DNA of 64,000 bases from Chitinophaga varians (GTDB lineage Bacteria; Bacteroidota; Bacteroidia; Chitinophagales; Chitinophagaceae), in the NCBI RefSeq assembly GCF_012641275.1, contig NZ_JABAIA010000002.1, forward strand, positions 434,001-498,000. Reading direction: 5' to 3'. Position 1 is the first letter of the stretch, and every line of letters begins with the position of its first letter. Position numbers and translations under genes: made by a program. Of the stretch, positions 17,390-25,561 are shown piece after piece. The notes beneath the pieces were generated by a model. The model had not been told where the DNA came from. It did no database searches and saw nothing but the letters and a program-made list of their open reading frames with translations.

Positions 17390-18991
17390 TTATTTTTTCT
17401 CTTCGTGATATTCCTGTTCGGTGTTGATAGACCAGATATTGGCTTTATCGGTGATACCGGCAGCGATGTTGTCTACCGCCACCATGGCTGTCAGCATGGA
17501 GTGGTCGGAGTTATTGTATTTATGCATGCCGTTGCGGCCTACCAGAAAGAGATTGCCGAAGGTGTCGAGATAGTGGCGTACTTCATCGAACCGGGTATAG
17601 GTGCCGAAATAGGCCGGATAGGTTTTTTCCATACGGAGCACGGTGGCATCGAGCACATCTTCTTTTCGGGCCAGCCCTATTTTGCATAGTTCGTGTATGG
17701 CTGTTTCCCTGATTTCGTTATCGGTCAGTTCCCAGAAGTCATCGCCTTTGTTACAGAAATATTCCATGCCTACCCAGGTGGTGGTCGGATCTTTCACCAT
17801 GAAGGGGCTCCAGTTGTTGAACAGTTGCAGCCTTCCTACTTTCACATCTTTTTCCTGGATATAGATCCAGGTGTCGTTGAGTGTGATAGGTTGATGGTGG
17901 TGTGTTTTAGCATCTTCGAAGCTAAGGCTTTTCAGCAGGATACCGATGGTGATGAAATCGCGGTATTGCAGGCCGGCAGCTATTTCGCGGACATGGGCCG
18001 GCACATCGGCTTTAAGGCCGGCCACCAGTTCCTGTACCGGCATGGTGGAAAAGAAATAGTCTCCTTCCAGCACGGTTTTTTCGCCGGTGGTTTTGTCCAG
18101 TGCTTCGATGGCGGTGATACGGTTGCCTTCTGTGCGGATGCCCACCACATCGTGTTGCATCAGCAGTGTGGCACCTTGCGAGGTCACCTGGCGGGCTACT
18201 TCTTCCCAGAGTTGGCCGGGGCCGTGTTTGGGATAGAGGAACTGTTCAATGAGGCTTGTCTCCACATTTTTCTGTTTGATGTCTTTGGGCTTGCTGGCGT
18301 TCCAGGCGGCTTTGGCGGCATGGGCAATTGCTTTGCCGATAGAGATGCCTTTGATGCGTTGCGCGCCCCATTCAGCGGATATTTCATTACAGGGAACGCC
18401 CCATACTTTCTCTGTATAGTGTTTGAAGAACAGCAGGTAAAGTGTTTTCCCGAAGCGGTTGATCATAAAATCTTCCAGCGACTTCTCCGGTTTTTTGGGA
18501 AACAGTTGTGCGTACAGGTAGGAGATCATGATCCGGATGGTGGTCATGATGCCCAGTTTGCGCAGCGTATCGATAGACAGCTGTATAGGATAGGTAAAGA
18601 ATTTCTTCAGGAAGTAGATGCGGGACAGGCGTTTTCTGACCAGCATCACCAGGTCGGGGTTTTCTGCGACGAGGGTGTCTGTTTCCCCGTTTTTCTGTGG
18701 TGTTTTTATTTCCCTTGTTTTTTGCTGGTAGCTGATGGTGAATATTTCAGCCGCTTCTTTGTCGAGCGGCATGACGGTCATCCACCAGTCCATGACGCGG
18801 TCGGACTTCGAGAAGAACCGGTGTCCGCCTATATCGATACGGTTGCCTTTATAGTTGACCGTTTTGGAAATGCCGCCAATATCTGTGCTTTTTTCCAGGA
18901 TGATGGGCATTATATCTGTGCGTTGGAGCAGTTCATAGGCAGCAGTAAGGCCGGCAGGCCCTGCACCGATGATAATGGCTTTCTTTTGCAT
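17390..18991 (-). CDS. FAD/NAD(P)-dependent amine-oxidase-like oxidoreductase
   Basis: The 533-residue protein begins with a dinucleotide-binding motif, [18 protein letters not shown], followed by the flavin-contact region [26 protein letters not shown]. The C-terminal FAD segment is [24 protein letters not shown]. Such proteins resemble UDP-galactopyranose mutase and protoporphyrinogen/amine oxidases and are often found in Bacteroidota polysaccharide clusters. No signal peptide is seen, so it is cytoplasmic or peripheral. Here it stands alone between locus A and a secreted protein, so no pathway can be assigned. Confidence 0.88.
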   Translation of the reverse strand: MQKKAIIIGAGPAGLTAAYELLQRTDIMPIILEKSTDIGGISKTVNYKGNRIDIGGHRFFSKSDRVMDWWMTVMPLDKEAAEIFTISYQQKTREIKTPQKNGETDTLVAENPDLVMLVRKRLSRIYFLKKFFTYPIQLSIDTLRKLGIMTTIRIMISYLYAQLFPKKPEKSLEDFMINRFGKTLYLLFFKHYTEKVWGVPCNEISAEWGAQRIKGISIGKAIAHAAKAAWNASKPKDIKQKNVETSLIEQFLYPKHGPGQLWEEVARQVTSQGATLLMQHDVVGIRTEGNRITAIEALDKTTGEKTVLEGDYFFSTMPVQELVAGLKADVPAHVREIAAGLQYRDFITIGILLKSLSFEDAKTHHHQPITLNDTWIYIQEKDVKVGRLQLFNNWSPFMVKDPTTTWVGMEYFCNKGDDFWELTDNEIRETAIHELCKIGLARKEDVLDATVLRMEKTYPAYFGTYTRFDEVRHYLDTFGNLFLVGRNGMHKYNNSDHSMLTAMVAVDNIAAGITDKANIWSINTEQEYHEEKK

Positions 18992-19290
18992 GAGATAACA
19001 TCGATTGATGGTGAATAGTTATTTGAGGACGGGGTAGTAAGTAGTGCGTTTCGGTTATACCGGCGTGTTTTGGGGTATCGGAAAAAGCGGGGGCGCCCCC
19101 CGAACATGCAAAAGAATAGTGGTGAACGCTTTAGCTGGCATAGTAAAATGGTTTATCTCAGGCCTTCCTGTTTTAACGGACAGCCTGGTTTTTGAGGGTT
19201 TATTACAGGGTCACGCGGCAGCGCTTATTTGCCACGTATACAATTATAAAAAACAGTACTGAAATAGCGGTTCAGCAACGGTTACGGTTC
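18992..19290. other. Intergenic stretch without recognised features
   Basis: About 300 bases between the FAD oxidoreductase start and the end of the secreted protein gene. I see no supported open reading frame, terminator hairpin or RNA gene here. It should contain the promoter of the oxidoreductase. Confidence 0.5.
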
Positions 19291-20163
19291 TCAGAATTTC
19301 CACTTGTAGAAGTACACCGGAGCGTCTTCTCCTTCGCTGACGGTAACGTAACCATCGTTACCGGGCGTGATGGTAATGCCTTCGCCTTGTTTTTCGATTG
19401 TGTAGGGGAGTAGTTGTGCGGGTTTTGCCATGGCCTGTTCCACGGTCTCGTTAGGGTTACGGTGCCAGTAGTAGATATCTGTGAGTGTTTTAATCACAAT
19501 ATGGCGGCCGTCTTTGGAGATATCACCGGAAGTGACCCACGTGTAGGGCAGGGTGATGAGTTTCTGCAGCTGGGCTTTGTCGCCGTCTTTAAACAGCAGG
19601 TTGTTGGTTTTATAAAGGCTGACTTTTGATTCTCTTTTGCTGACGATATAGATTTTTTTGCCGATAGGATCGATGAGCAGTGTTTCTGCGTCCCTTGGGC
19701 CGTTGGGGTATTTGAGGGTGAGCACGTCCGGGCGGATATGCTGCGATTTTTCTGTTACCGCCGTGGGCTCTTCAAAGCGATAGATACGGATATGTTTACG
19801 TGCCCCTTTGTTGTCGCCGATATCCGCCACATACACGTAATGTTTGCCTTTCACGGGGCCCATGCCTTCTGCAATATCTTCCATGTCCCGGTTGCTGACA
19901 TCATCCAGTTTGACCGTGCAGGCGAGATTGGCCTGATGGTCCAGCAGGAAAACTTCCGGTTTGTTGCCACTGTCGTTGTGCGTCCAGTAATAACCCGGCA
20001 GCGTGCTGCTGGAGGCAATACCGGATGCTTCCGTGATCTTGCCGGAAGTGACATGGCCCAATACAATGGGTTTGACAGCAGTATTGTCTTTGGTGGCCTG
20101 CGCGAAAGAGGCGGAAAATGTGCCGGTCAACAGCAGGGCAGTCAGCAGAACAGGTAATCGCAT
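19291..20163 (-). CDS. Secreted protein, probable beta-propeller
   Basis: A 290-residue protein with a cleavable signal peptide (MRLPVLLTALLLTGTFSASFAQ). The mature part shows repeated strand patterns such as GYYWTHNDSGNKPEVFLLD, KHYVYVADIGDNKGARKHIRIYRFEEP, KIYIVSKRESKVSLYKTN and GDISKDGRHIVIKTLTDIYYWHR, which suit a four- to six-bladed propeller. The run DMEDIAEG plus YVADIGDN is a pattern I have seen in phytase-like and other uncharacterised exported propellers. Location is periplasm or outside. Function is not known. The gene is divergent from the Wzi-like gene, with a palindrome between them. Confidence 0.75.
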   Translation of the reverse strand: MRLPVLLTALLLTGTFSASFAQATKDNTAVKPIVLGHVTSGKITEASGIASSSTLPGYYWTHNDSGNKPEVFLLDHQANLACTVKLDDVSNRDMEDIAEGMGPVKGKHYVYVADIGDNKGARKHIRIYRFEEPTAVTEKSQHIRPDVLTLKYPNGPRDAETLLIDPIGKKIYIVSKRESKVSLYKTNNLLFKDGDKAQLQKLITLPYTWVTSGDISKDGRHIVIKTLTDIYYWHRNPNETVEQAMAKPAQLLPYTIEKQGEGITITPGNDGYVTVSEGEDAPVYFYKWKF

Positions 20164-20179
20164 AGGGCAATTTACTTAA

Positions 20180-20197
20180 AAATATGATGTCATATTT
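20180..20197. promoter_or_regulatory. Palindrome between divergent secreted-protein and Wzi-like genes
   Basis: AAATATGA-TG-TCATATTT, eight-base arms around two bases, lies 17 bases from the start of the minus-strand gene and 61 bases before the plus-strand ATG. It could be an operator for both genes. Confidence 0.35.
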
Positions 20198-20235
20198 CTA
20201 ATCCTAATCTAATGAACATTAGTCGAAAGTGGGGC

Positions 20236-20243
20236 TACCTTCG
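20236..20243 (+). promoter_or_regulatory. Candidate -7 element of the Wzi-like gene
   Basis: TACCTTCG is the same -7 variant seen at the tRNA-Gln promoter and starts 22 bases before the ATG at 20258. A -33 box is not obvious. Confidence 0.4.
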
Positions 20244-20257
20244 GCCAATATTTGCTC

Positions 20258-21949
20258 ATGAAACACCTGCTATACTGTGTGACCCTTATGGGAACCCTGC
20301 TGGCCCGGCCAGCCTTTGCCCAGTCGGATTATATCAACCTGGGCAACAAACAATACCAGCTGCTGGACAGGCTGGACGTACTCACCAAAAACGATACCCT
20401 GCTAGGCTTTACCACCGTGAAGCCGTATGACCGCCGGAAGGTAACTGAGCGGGCGTTGTACCTCGATTCGCTGGACAGGGCCGGTATGTTGCCTTTCACC
20501 CTGACAACCACCGACCGTTACAACATCCGTCACCTGTTGATGGATAACTGGGAATGGGCGCCAGCCTACGCTGATTCCTTTGCCGTAAAGCCGGTGCTGA
20601 AAAATTTCTACCGCACGCCTGCATCCTTGTATGCCGTCAATACGAGCAATTTCAAACTGTCCATTAACCCTTTGCTGAACCTGCAATACGGCGGCGCCAA
20701 CGATGGTACCGGCAGTATTTTCGTCAACAGCCGCGGACTGGTGCTGAGAGGGAATATCGCCGGTAAGCTGGGTTTTTATACGGTGCTGACAGATAACCAG
20801 GAGCGTGACCCCGCTTATGTGCGTGATTTTGTGACCCGTTTTGATGCCGTGCCAGGCGCGGGTTTCTACAAAAACTACAACCACAACGGCTACGACTACT
20901 TCGATGCGCGGGGTGGTATCTCCCTCAACGCCGCCAAATATTTTGATATCCAGTTTGCCTACGATAAGCTGTTTATCGGCAACGGCTTCCGAAGCCTTTT
21001 CCTCAGCGATTTCAGCAATAATTTCCTGTACCTGCGTATCAGCACCCGTATCTGGAAGTTTGACTATGAGAATATTTTTGCGCAGACCATTGCGCCATTC
21101 CCTCCTTACGGCTCAGACGGGCGCCAGATGCGGCCCCGCAACTATATGATGATGCATCACCTGAGCCTGCAGGTAACCAAATGGCTGAACCTCGGTTTCT
21201 ATGAAAACGTGATGGAAGACGGGAAAAATGGTCTACAGCTGAGTTACCTCAATCCGGTTATTTTTTACCGGTCGGTGGAACAACAGCTGGGTGCAGCCGG
21301 CAAAGCTAATGTGGGCTTTGATTTTAAAGCCAATATTGCCAGGTCGGTACAGTTGTACGGGCAGCTGTTGATCAATGAATTTGTCACGAAAGAGGTGTTG
21401 CATTACAGTCGCGGTTCGTTTGTCAACAAACAAGGCGTGCAGCTGGGCGCCAAATATATCAATGCCCTGGGTGTACGTAACCTTGATCTGCAGGCGGAAG
21501 TCAACTATATACGGCCATTTACCTACACCAATTACGACAGTACCACTAACCTGGTGCATTATAATCAGCCGCTGGCGCATCCGTTGGGTGCCAACCTGAA
21601 GGAGTTTATCGGTGTTGCCCGTTATCAGCCGTGGCCGCGGCTGTATCTTACCGGTAAACTGATGTACCACGTGCAGGGACTGGATTCTGCCGGGATAAAC
21701 TTCGGCAGTGATGTGTTTCGTAGTTACAACACGCGGCCGCGGGACTACGGGTTCCATATCGGCAGCGGTATCCCGGTGAACAGCACTATGGCCGCGCTGA
21801 GTGCATCATGGGAGATTTTTGAGAATATGTTCATTGACCTGAATGCCACTTATCGTACCTATAACGTGCAGGACCAGCCTAAGTCGAACACTTTCTTTTA
21901 TACCGTAGGATTCAGGGTGAATATGCAGTCGCGGGAGTTTAATTTCTAG
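20258..21949 (+). CDS. Outer-membrane beta-barrel protein, Wzi/RemB-like
   Basis: ATG 20258 begins a signal peptide (MKHLLYCVTLMGTLLARPAFAQ); an upstream TTG in frame is less likely. The 563-residue protein has alternating hydrophobic strands throughout (for example NFKLSINPLLNLQYGG, GKLGFYTVLTDNQERDP, FDIQFAYDKLFIGNGFRSLFLSDF) and an aromatic C-terminus (REFNF), as in large outer-membrane barrels. The pattern fits the capsule-assembly Wzi family and the gliding-motility protein RemB, which binds or positions surface polysaccharide. No capsule genes are adjacent, so the role is inferred from fold alone. Confidence 0.7.
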   Translation: MKHLLYCVTLMGTLLARPAFAQSDYINLGNKQYQLLDRLDVLTKNDTLLGFTTVKPYDRRKVTERALYLDSLDRAGMLPFTLTTTDRYNIRHLLMDNWEWAPAYADSFAVKPVLKNFYRTPASLYAVNTSNFKLSINPLLNLQYGGANDGTGSIFVNSRGLVLRGNIAGKLGFYTVLTDNQERDPAYVRDFVTRFDAVPGAGFYKNYNHNGYDYFDARGGISLNAAKYFDIQFAYDKLFIGNGFRSLFLSDFSNNFLYLRISTRIWKFDYENIFAQTIAPFPPYGSDGRQMRPRNYMMMHHLSLQVTKWLNLGFYENVMEDGKNGLQLSYLNPVIFYRSVEQQLGAAGKANVGFDFKANIARSVQLYGQLLINEFVTKEVLHYSRGSFVNKQGVQLGAKYINALGVRNLDLQAEVNYIRPFTYTNYDSTTNLVHYNQPLAHPLGANLKEFIGVARYQPWPRLYLTGKLMYHVQGLDSAGINFGSDVFRSYNTRPRDYGFHIGSGIPVNSTMAALSASWEIFENMFIDLNATYRTYNVQDQPKSNTFFYTVGFRVNMQSREFNF

Positions 21950-21963
21950 ATTTTCAAAAAAAA

Positions 21964-21994
21964 TTTGACAATTAGTGGAAATGTTATACCTTCG
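21964..21994 (+). promoter_or_regulatory. Promoter of tRNA-Gln
   Basis: TTTG (21964-21967), a 19-base spacer and TACCTTCG (21987-21994) lie 17 bases before the mature tRNA 5' end. It is a close match to the housekeeping consensus with C in the -7 box. Confidence 0.75.
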
Positions 21995-22011
21995 CGTTCC
22001 TGAATTGACAA

Positions 22012-22081
22012 TGCCCGATAGTATAACGGTAGTACAAGCGACTCTGACTCGCTTTGTCTTGGTTCGAATCCAGGTCGGGCA
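22012..22081 (+). tRNA. tRNA-Gln (anticodon CTG)
   Basis: The acceptor stem TGCCCGA pairs with TCGGGCA. The anticodon stem AGCGA/TCGCT carries the loop CTCTGAC, with anticodon CTG reading CAG. The T arm is CTTGG-TTCGAAT-CCAGG. The molecule is compact, about 70 bases, with a four-base variable loop, and CCA is not encoded (ACA follows). It has its own promoter and terminator, so it is a single-gene unit. Confidence 0.96.
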
Positions 22082-22089
22082 ACAGATAC

Positions 22090-22114
22090 AAAAACCGCTC
22101 TCAGAGCGGTTTTT
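22090..22114. terminator. Terminator after tRNA-Gln
   Basis: Twelve-base perfect arms (AAAAACCGCTCT / AGAGCGGTTTTT) with a one-base centre, A-rich on the left and T-rich on the right. It can also end the convergent serine hydrolase transcript. Confidence 0.88.
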
Positions 22115-22131
22115 GTGTTTATATCACTTCC

Positions 22132-23241
22132 TTATTTCTTCACCGCGCCCAACACATCTCTCACCAGCACCTGATTCGCCTGATCTGTTACGTCGTTGTA
22201 GTAACCGGCTGTCATCACTATTTCCAGGTCCAGTGAAGGTATCATGGCGATGGTCTGGCCACCGTTGCCTTCTGCCTGGACCATGTCCACCGGTTGACCT
22301 GCCACCTGTGGTTTGGAGCACCAGAACTGGAAGCCGTAGCCAACGTTCTTTTCATCGGAATCAACGATCCATTTGGTGGATTGGGTGATCCATGCTGCGG
22401 GGATGAGCTGTTGTCCTTTCCATTGTCCCTGCTGCATATAGAGGCGGCCTATGCGTGCCATGTCCAGCGGGCGCATACGCAACCCTGAAGGCATCCAGTA
22501 TATACCGTCGGCACGTGCGCTCCAGAGGAAGTTTGTGATGCCCAGCGGCTGAAAAAGATATCGGCTGGCGAAATCGCGTATGCTCATGCCCGTAGTCCGT
22601 TCCACGATTTGTCCGAGCAGGTGGGTGTTACCACCGCTGTAGTTGAAAACGGTGCCGGGTTTGGCAGCGCTCTTACATTGCAATACAAAGCCGGTGGGAT
22701 CTTGTGCTTCCAGCATTTGCCGTTCGGCGTTGGCAGGATCATCATAAGACACGCGCTCGTTCCAGTCCAGCCCCGAGCTCATCGTCAGCAGGTGACGGAT
22801 AGTGATATCGGCTTTATCGCCGGTAGCATACTGCCGGTAGGTTGGAAAGTAATCGAAGATCTTATCATCCACGCTTTTGATTTTTCCTTGTGCCAGCGCG
22901 ATGCCTACGCAGGCAGATACGATGCTTTTGGTGACGCTCCGGCAGTCATGCAGGCTGTCACGTGTATGCGGTATTTTCCCTACCGGCGTTGGAAATACGG
23001 CATCGTCTCCTGCAAAGTACTGTTCGTAGATGAGTTTGTTTTTTCGCAGGATGATAAGGCTGTGAATGTTGTATTTGCCGTTGTTAATGTCGTTTTCCAG
23101 TGAGATGATTTTGTTTTTGTCTATGTTGGCTTCGTCGAAAGTGCCTGTTTCCTGGTCTGGTGTTTCAGGAGCGGGCAGATCATCGTTATTATGACAGGAG
23201 CAAAACAAAACGGCTAAGAGAATGGGAATGATGTTTCTCAT
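22132..23241 (-). CDS. Serine hydrolase lipoprotein, beta-lactamase/class C-like family
   Basis: The first ATG is 23241 (MRNIIPILLAVLFCSC), giving 369 residues with a probable lipoprotein Cys near position 14-16. The class C penicillin-binding-like active site is present: Ser102-Val-Thr-Lys105 as SxxK, a YSGGN segment as the YxN-type motif, and HLLTMSSGLDW, typical of this family. Family members include esterases, peptidases and peptidoglycan-related enzymes; true beta-lactamase activity is not implied. It is a stand-alone gene convergent with tRNA-Gln. Confidence 0.9.
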   Translation of the reverse strand: MRNIIPILLAVLFCSCHNNDDLPAPETPDQETGTFDEANIDKNKIISLENDINNGKYNIHSLIILRKNKLIYEQYFAGDDAVFPTPVGKIPHTRDSLHDCRSVTKSIVSACVGIALAQGKIKSVDDKIFDYFPTYRQYATGDKADITIRHLLTMSSGLDWNERVSYDDPANAERQMLEAQDPTGFVLQCKSAAKPGTVFNYSGGNTHLLGQIVERTTGMSIRDFASRYLFQPLGITNFLWSARADGIYWMPSGLRMRPLDMARIGRLYMQQGQWKGQQLIPAAWITQSTKWIVDSDEKNVGYGFQFWCSKPQVAGQPVDMVQAEGNGGQTIAMIPSLDLEIVMTAGYYNDVTDQANQVLVRDVLGAVKK

Positions 23242-23462
23242 GATAGATGGATTTTTCAATGATGATGTGGGAATTCCCTTAAAATATAAGCATGCTGTAA
23301 TACGACGGGGAGCGGGAAATTTACCCCTACGGGAGGCGGGAGATTATTTGAGGGTTTGGGAGGACAAGGAAAGATGGGGTTGGCGGAGATGGCTTGGAGG
23401 TAATGAAAGCTATTAACTTTGAGTTTTTCTTTGTACCACCAAGGTCATATGATAAGTATATT

Positions 23463-24065
23463 TCAAGGCCAGTGGACTTTTTGCCGTGGAAGGAAAAAGC
23501 CTCTGATGCAATTAGGATTTCTGATGCAGATCTGAATATGGTTTTTTTCACGGAAGCCTGCATTGGGATATAATTCCTTCCCTTCCCAGAATACTCCCCG
23601 GACAGAATCGAATGGCGGAATATTTTGATGTCGTTGAAATTGGTGTACCATTTCTATTACTGCACAATCCAATTCGCGCAGTAATAACTCCTGATTCCCC
23701 AATGCTGGCTTATTTGCTGGCATATTTTTTCCAATGGCACTACAGGACTCGCGTAGTATACTATAGGCTGTTTTTAATAACGCTAAGTTTTGATAATCGA
23801 GTAAATCCAAACATAATCCGAGGTCAATAACAGCACCGATTACAGCTGGCCGCGTGATTGACTTTTTTCTCCTGTTTTGGCCCAGGAATTTTGCAAACTC
23901 AAATGCTCTGGAAGGGCTACTGTCCCAGAAATAGATGCCATGACCTATCCAATCATATTTATTATGGCTACTTCTGAGCTCGACTTGCCCCGATATTACT
24001 TTGTGAGCGAGACTTTCATCACATCCATGAAAAGCGGCTATTAAGCCTGGTCTAGAAGAATACAT
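23463..24065 (-). CDS. PARP/ADP-ribosyltransferase-like protein, possible toxin
   Basis: A 200-residue soluble protein. Three motifs follow the order of PARP-type ADP-ribosyltransferases: GLIAAFHGCD (His13), a GHGIYFWD segment (Tyr45) followed by a helix SRAFEFAK, and near the end GFREKNHIQICI (Glu173), where PARPs carry the catalytic Glu before a strand. This gives a candidate H-Y-E triad. The gene overlaps the upstream 64-residue gene by 25 bases, as in toxin-antitoxin pairs. The area is AT-rich and next to a Fic gene. Fold and function are inferred from motifs, so catalytic activity and target are open. Confidence 0.55.
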   Translation of the reverse strand: MYSSRPGLIAAFHGCDESLAHKVISGQVELRSSHNKYDWIGHGIYFWDSSPSRAFEFAKFLGQNRRKKSITRPAVIGAVIDLGLCLDLLDYQNLALLKTAYSILRESCSAIGKNMPANKPALGNQELLLRELDCAVIEMVHQFQRHQNIPPFDSVRGVFWEGKELYPNAGFREKNHIQICIRNPNCIRGFFLPRQKVHWP

Positions 24066-24235
24066 AAGCCTTTATATGGTGCCCTGAAATTTCCTTTTTC
24101 TGTGATAATACCTGCTGCAACCAAAAAGGCTTTAGCTGCTTTAGGGTCTTTGGCCAGTTCTGCCGAGTATTTTTTCATGGCTCTGGAGAGCTCCTTTATT
24201 TCTTTTGATTCGTAGGATGATCGTGAGTTTTTCAT
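24041..24235 (-). CDS. Small protein upstream of the ART-like gene, possible antitoxin or partner
   Basis: A 64-residue, lysine-rich, helical protein (ELSRAMKKYSAELAKDPKAAKAFL). It ends in a segment reading AAGIITEKGNFRAPYKG. Its last 25 bases overlap the ART-like reading frame, so translation is probably coupled. I recall similar small genes paired with this type of ART-like protein, but no characterised family name. It could be an antitoxin or a DNA-binding autoregulator. A TACATTTG -7 element lies 21 bases upstream (minus strand, 24256-24263). Confidence 0.6.
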   Translation of the reverse strand: MKNSRSSYESKEIKELSRAMKKYSAELAKDPKAAKAFLVAAGIITEKGNFRAPYKGLCILLDQA

Positions 24236-24255
24236 ATAATGGTTTGTTGTTGATA

Positions 24256-24263
24256 CAAATGTA
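24256..24263 (-). promoter_or_regulatory. Candidate -7 element of the ART-like pair
   Basis: Read on the minus strand, TACATTTG matches TAnnTTTG and is identical to the -7 element of the divergent Fic gene. It lies about 20 bases before the ATG of the small gene. No good -33 box was found. Confidence 0.4.
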
Positions 24264-24319
24264 CTACACCATCTTTCTGCACTTTGTAAATCAAATGTTA
24301 ATGGAAAATAATATGTTAT

Positions 24320-24340
24320 AATGATAAAATATTTATCATT
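24320..24340. promoter_or_regulatory. Perfect inverted repeat between divergent ART-like and Fic genes
   Basis: AATGATAAA-ATA-TTTATCATT has nine-base perfect arms and a three-base centre. It lies in the AT-rich intergenic region without T-tract, so an operator is more likely than a terminator. Confidence 0.4.
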
Positions 24341-24497
24341 TAATTTTGCTTCTTATTACGGTCCTTCTTCGTTCTGCGGGATTTTTTGCTGTAGAAAATT
24401 TTTTTTGAGTCAAGCCGGATTATAATAGAAGGGGAAAAACGCTCACGGCCCATGAGGGCAATGATAATTAGCCTGCTCTTTTTGCACCAAAATGTAT

Positions 24498-24505
24498 TAC
24501 ATTTG
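24498..24505 (+). promoter_or_regulatory. Candidate -7 element of the Fic gene
   Basis: TACATTTG matches TAnnTTTG and overlaps the first of three palindromes (24504-24514), so a bound repressor would block the promoter. Confidence 0.5.
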
Positions 24506-24540
24506 ATAGTATCATTTGATACTATCAAATGATACTATCA
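24504..24540. promoter_or_regulatory. Triple palindromic operator upstream of fic
   Basis: Three tandem copies of the 11-base palindrome TGATA(G/C)TATCA at 24504-24514, 24517-24527 and 24530-24540, with a 13-base period and two-base AA/TT spacers. They start inside the -7 element and end 10 bases before the ATG. This is strong evidence of a specific DNA-binding site, probably autoregulatory. Confidence 0.8.
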
Positions 24541-24550
24541 AATTGAGAAA

Positions 24551-25507
24551 ATGAAACCGCCATACGATATTACCGATAACATTTTGAAGCTGATTGTCTC
24601 AATTTCAGAGAAGATAGGAGCCATTAACGCCACCCACCTGCAGCGGGTGCCAGCCACACTACGCAAGGCAAACAGGATAAAGACCATACAGTCTTCTCTC
24701 GAAATCGAGGGTAATACGCTTTCGGAAGAACAGGTAACCGCTATTTTGAATAATAAACGGGTGTTGGCCCCACAAAAGGACATACTCGAGGTCATGAATG
24801 CCATTAAACTGTATGATAGTTTACCCGGATTTAAATCTGTCAGCCAGGCGTCGTTTTTAAAAGCGCATCGGATTTTGATGTCCGGATTAGTCGCATCTCC
24901 GGGGACATTAAGGAATCGGGCTGTTGGTATCGTGAAAGGAGCCAAAGTAACGCATGTAGCCCCCCCGGGACCTATGGTCAAGTCATTGGTGAATGATTTG
25001 TTTACCTATCTGAAAAATACCGACGAATTAGCGTTGATCAAAAGTTGTGTTTTCCATAATGAAATAGAATTCATTCACCCGTTTATGGATGGTAATGGCA
25101 GAATGGGACGTTTTTGGCAGACTGTTATTTTAATGGAGCAATATCCGGTATTTGAATTTCTGCCTATAGAGCATATCGTAAAAAAACGGCAAACTGACTA
25201 TTATAAAGCACTTGGTATCGCTGATAAGACCGGAAAATCTACTGTGTTCATTGAGTTTATGTTGTCAGTTATTGAAGAAGCGCTCGATGAGCTAGCGGAA
25301 GTCAGACCTGTGAAATTGACTGTAAATGACCGGATAGCAGGTTTTCAAAAAGCCATTGGCAGCGCAACTTTTACGAGGAAAGATTACATGAAGCACTACA
25401 CTGAACTATCAGCGGCTACGGCCAGTAGGGATTTGAAAGCAGCAGTTGATGAGAACGTTTTGAAAATGTATGGGGAAAAAAATACGACAGTTTACCAATT
25501 TGTTTAG
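24551..25507 (+). CDS. Fic family protein with N-terminal inhibitory motif and C-terminal wHTH
   Basis: The 318-residue protein has the Fic core HPFMDGNGRMGR beginning at His176; Fic enzymes transfer AMP from ATP to hydroxyl groups of target proteins. An inhibitory helix motif (S/T)xxxE(G/N) reads S49-LEI-E53-G54, placed before the core, which marks a class II, self-inhibited Fic protein in which the Glu blocks productive ATP binding. The last 60 residues (FTRKDYMKHYTELSAATASRDLKAAVDENVL) look like a winged helix-turn-helix, which could bind the triple palindrome just upstream. It stands alone in a plus-strand unit. Confidence 0.93.
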   Translation: MKPPYDITDNILKLIVSISEKIGAINATHLQRVPATLRKANRIKTIQSSLEIEGNTLSEEQVTAILNNKRVLAPQKDILEVMNAIKLYDSLPGFKSVSQASFLKAHRILMSGLVASPGTLRNRAVGIVKGAKVTHVAPPGPMVKSLVNDLFTYLKNTDELALIKSCVFHNEIEFIHPFMDGNGRMGRFWQTVILMEQYPVFEFLPIEHIVKKRQTDYYKALGIADKTGKSTVFIEFMLSVIEEALDELAEVRPVKLTVNDRIAGFQKAIGSATFTRKDYMKHYTELSAATASRDLKAAVDENVLKMYGEKNTTVYQFV

Positions 25508-25530
25508 ATACGCTGATAAAAAATAAAAAA

Positions 25531-25555
25531 GCAGGCCGTCAAACGGCCCGCCTGC
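25531..25555. terminator. Hairpin between convergent fic and DUF779 genes
   Basis: GCAGGC...GCCTGC with an inner CGT/ACG pair and a small bulge. The run of A before it gives a T-tract on the minus strand, so it fits the DUF779/aldehyde dehydrogenase transcript best. Confidence 0.6.
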
Positions 25556-25561
25556 GATATA

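Noticed and set aside
17693..19018. Open frame of 441 codons on the plus strand opposite the FAD oxidoreductase
   Set aside because: The opposite strand has intact FAD-binding motifs; this frame has a Phe/His/Gly-rich composition typical of antisense shadows.
22012..22081. tRNA-Gln as an integration site
   Set aside because: No repeated 3' end of the tRNA and no integrase were found downstream.
22132..23241. True class C beta-lactamase
   Set aside because: It has the SxxK serine-hydrolase motif but is a lipoprotein of the broad family that contains mostly esterases and peptidases; no specific AmpC signature was seen.
24340..24528. Minus-strand frame of 62 codons upstream of fic
   Set aside because: It covers the promoter and operator region of fic, is rich in Lys/Ile from AT-rich DNA, and has no recognisable motif.
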